A DNA stretch of 64,000 nt. Origin: an uncultured Pseudomonadota bacterium. Lineage in GTDB: Bacteria; Pseudomonadota; Gammaproteobacteria; Ga0077536. Below, piece after piece: positions 62,482 through 64,000 of the stretch. A program made the position numbers and the translations under genes. The stretch lies in assembly GCA_903825645.1 (NCBI GenBank), contig CAIKBL010000051.1:1-64000 (forward strand). Direction: 5' to 3'. Every line of letters begins with the position of its first letter. Positions within the stretch are counted from its first letter, which is position 1. Under the pieces are notes generated by a model, which saw only the letters and a list, made by a program, of their open reading frames with translations, ran no database searches and was not told the DNA's origin.

Positions 62482-62967
62482 TCACGCCCGCGTCACCGCC
62501 GGCCAGCCTCGGAAGGGAAACTCGATCAGGCGCGAGTTGTAATACCGAGGATCGTCAGAGACTTCCTCGCCTAGCCAATCGGGGATCGCGAAGGTCTCTG
62601 TAGGGCTCGAGAGTTCGATTTCTGCCACCACTAACCCCTCATTATCACCATGGAATACGTCGATTTCCCAAGTGTGAGGGCCGTTTGGCACGTAATAGCG
62701 ATCCTTACTCAGACTACGCTGTGCGCAAAACAGCGCGAACATTTCAGTGGCCTCAGGGACCGGCACCGCGTACTCGAATTCGTGTCGGGAGACGCCCAAC
62801 GTGGCGCTTTTAATATTCAGAAAGGCCGCATCGCCCGTGATCCGGATCCGAATCGAGCAGCGCTGATCCCCTGCCAGGTAGCCTTGCCGCATCGACTCTT
62901 GCCGCCGCGCGAAGGCGCGCCAGTGGTCGTTTTTCAGCAGAAACTTCCGTTCTATTTCCATCGGCAT
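62482..62967 (-). CDS. CYTH/triphosphate tunnel metalloenzyme
   Basis: A 161-residue CYTH-domain protein. EIERKFLL at the N terminus is the ExExK signature that binds the triphosphate and metals. SIRIRITGDAAFLNIKSA and WEIDVFHGDNEGLVVAEIEL are the expected tunnel-wall strands. Most bacterial stand-alone members are inorganic triphosphatases; adenylate cyclase activity is possible but less likely. GGAGAG precedes the ATG at 62967; the second start two codons on is an alternative. Divergent from the AmpG-like gene. Confidence 0.9.
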   Translation of the reverse strand: MPMEIERKFLLKNDHWRAFARRQESMRQGYLAGDQRCSIRIRITGDAAFLNIKSATLGVSRHEFEYAVPVPEATEMFALFCAQRSLSKDRYYVPNGPHTWEIDVFHGDNEGLVVAEIELSSPTETFAIPDWLGEEVSDDPRYYNSRLIEFPFRGWPAVTRA

Positions 62968-63016
62968 CCAACACTCTCCTTCCGCTAGCGCTGGCGCAGT
63001 GTGCCACAATGTGCCA

Positions 63017-64000
63017 ATGACGCCAGCGCCTGCAGATGAGCCCCTGTCTCGCGACCATCGACGCGCGCTCATGAGCGTCGGATTGCTCGGTTTTGCCTCA
63101 GGTCTGCCGCTTGCGCTGACCGGTAGTACTTTACAGGCCTGGCTCACCACCGAGGGGGTGAGCCTGAAAACCATCGGCGCCATGTCGCTGGTCGGGTTAC
63201 CTTACCTCTACAAGTTTTTATGGGCCCCCTTGCTTGACCGTTTTCGGTTGCCGGGACTCGGTCGCCGCCGGGGATGGTTGCTGCTGACGCAAGGCGTGCT
63301 CGCTGTCCTTTTCTGGATACTGGCCGCGAGCGATCCGCACGCCCACTTGTCGGTCATCGTCGGGGTGGTGTTGTCGCTGGCATGGGTGTCCGCGACCCAG
63401 GATATTGTGGTGGATGCCTATCGCGCGGAGATCCTTCCACCAGAGGAGCGAGGCTACGGCGCAGGGTTGTCCGTGGCGGGTTATCGCTTGGCAATGGTCG
63501 TTTCGGGCGCGGGCGTGTTGTTGGCGGCAGATCGACTGGGGTTTGCGACTAGCTTCCACTTGCTAAGCGTGTTGATGACGATCCTTATGGGAATCACCTG
63601 GTGGACAGAAGAGCCGCCGCCGCCCGCCCCAAGCGAGGCGTCCCTGTGGACTGACGTTACGGCGTCGTGGCGCAGCCTCTACCTGACTCCGGGATTCAAG
63701 ACGCTGGCAGCCTTTGTCGTCCTGTATAAATTGGGTGACGCCTTCGCCGGAAGCCTGACGATGGCGTTTTTCTTGCGCGGACAGGGTTTTACACTCACTG
63801 AGATTGGTGTCGCCTACAAGGTGCTCGGCATGGTCGCGGCGATCACGGGCGGGATAGCAGGGGGACTCTGGATGCGCCGCCTTGGTTTATATGGCGCGCT
63901 TTGGCGTTTTGGCCTACTCCAGGCGATCACTAATCTCGGGTTTCTAGGACTCGCCCTATACGGCAAAAGCTTGACGGGCATGATGGTTGCGGTCGCATTA
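63017..64000 (+). CDS. AmpG-like muropeptide MFS transporter (3' end beyond window)
   Basis: The first 328 residues of an AmpG-family permease that imports anhydro-muropeptides for peptidoglycan recycling. ALMSVGLLGFASGLPLALTG and MSLVGLPYLYKFLWAPLLDR are hallmark, and VLSLAWVSATQDIVVDAYRA is the QD-x-x-x-D-A-x segment diagnostic of the family. The frame runs off the window at 64000 with the C-terminal third missing. The ATG at 63017 has only a weak ribosome-binding site; an in-frame ATG at 63071 is the alternative start. Confidence 0.88.
   Translation, partial: MTPAPADEPLSRDHRRALMSVGLLGFASGLPLALTGSTLQAWLTTEGVSLKTIGAMSLVGLPYLYKFLWAPLLDRFRLPGLGRRRGWLLLTQGVLAVLFWILAASDPHAHLSVIVGVVLSLAWVSATQDIVVDAYRAEILPPEERGYGAGLSVAGYRLAMVVSGAGVLLAADRLGFATSFHLLSVLMTILMGITWWTEEPPPPAPSEASLWTDVTASWRSLYLTPGFKTLAAFVVLYKLGDAFAGSLTMAFFLRGQGFTLTEIGVAYKVLGMVAAITGGIAGGLWMRRLGLYGALWRFGLLQAITNLGFLGLALYGKSLTGMMVAVAL

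Overview
The window is GC-rich bacterial chromosome. Its housekeeping genes (hrpB, prlC, leuA, an AsnC/Lrp regulator, ltaE, a YgiQ radical SAM protein, a YheS-type ABC-F ATPase, moaA-mobA-mobB-moeA, a CYTH protein and an AmpG-like permease) are a proteobacterial, most likely gammaproteobacterial, set. No rRNA, tRNA, CRISPR array or phage module was seen. The organism cannot be named from the sequence alone; the many flavin monooxygenase-like and CoA-ester genes suggest a free-living degrader of hydrophobic or aromatic compounds.

Layout. 1-3.2 kb: hrpB (cut by the window edge), a small channel-like membrane protein and a GNAT. 3.2-6.2 kb: a small accessory patch with an IS66 transposase remnant, a VapB/VapC-type pair, a Fic protein and a decayed Doc-type Fic fragment. 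6.4-10.9 kb: prlC and leuA, divergent from an Lrp/AsnC gene across an AT-rich region with a perfect 13-bp inverted repeat. 10.9-20.7 kb: a luciferase-like (LLM) gene, acyl-CoA dehydrogenase, MFS transporter, acyl-CoA ligase, a DUF3047-like protein, then GST, LLM and enoyl-CoA hydratase. 20.7-24.3 kb: a decayed region with a sugar-binding-protein gene split by an in-frame TAG, an IS5-type transposase fragment and a degenerate tandem array of roughly 200-bp units. 24.3-31.3 kb: ltaE, two small RNA-binding proteins flanking ygiQ, a metallo-beta-lactamase-fold hydrolase, a SEC-C protein and a MetX-like hydrolase. 31.3-38.7 kb: esterase, LLM pseudogene, quinone-oxidoreductase-like MDR, FAH-family protein, two LLM genes, a GST and a small zinc-ribbon-like protein. 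38.9-46.2 kb: an acyltransferase/cNMP-binding fusion interrupted by TGA, an ABC-F ATPase and a secreted DUF1800-DUF1501 pair. 46.2-59 kb: an oxidoreductase/catabolic cluster (Gfo/Idh, two tandem LLM genes, an LLM pseudogene, FAD monooxygenase, VOC proteins, MaoC-like hotdog, epoxide hydrolase, LLM, ferritin-like, CMD, SDR, STAS). 59-64 kb: the molybdenum cofactor operon, CYTH protein and AmpG-like permease.

The two dominant themes are nine LLM-family loci (seven intact, two broken) scattered among CoA-ester, epoxide, GST and hotdog genes, which suggests a modular oxidative degradation capacity, and an unusual amount of gene decay. Three different genes keep an otherwise intact reading frame across one or two in-frame stops, two more carry frameshifts or deletions, and three mobile or toxin remnants are present. 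The most unexplained piece of DNA is the tandem array at about 23.1-23.95 kb.
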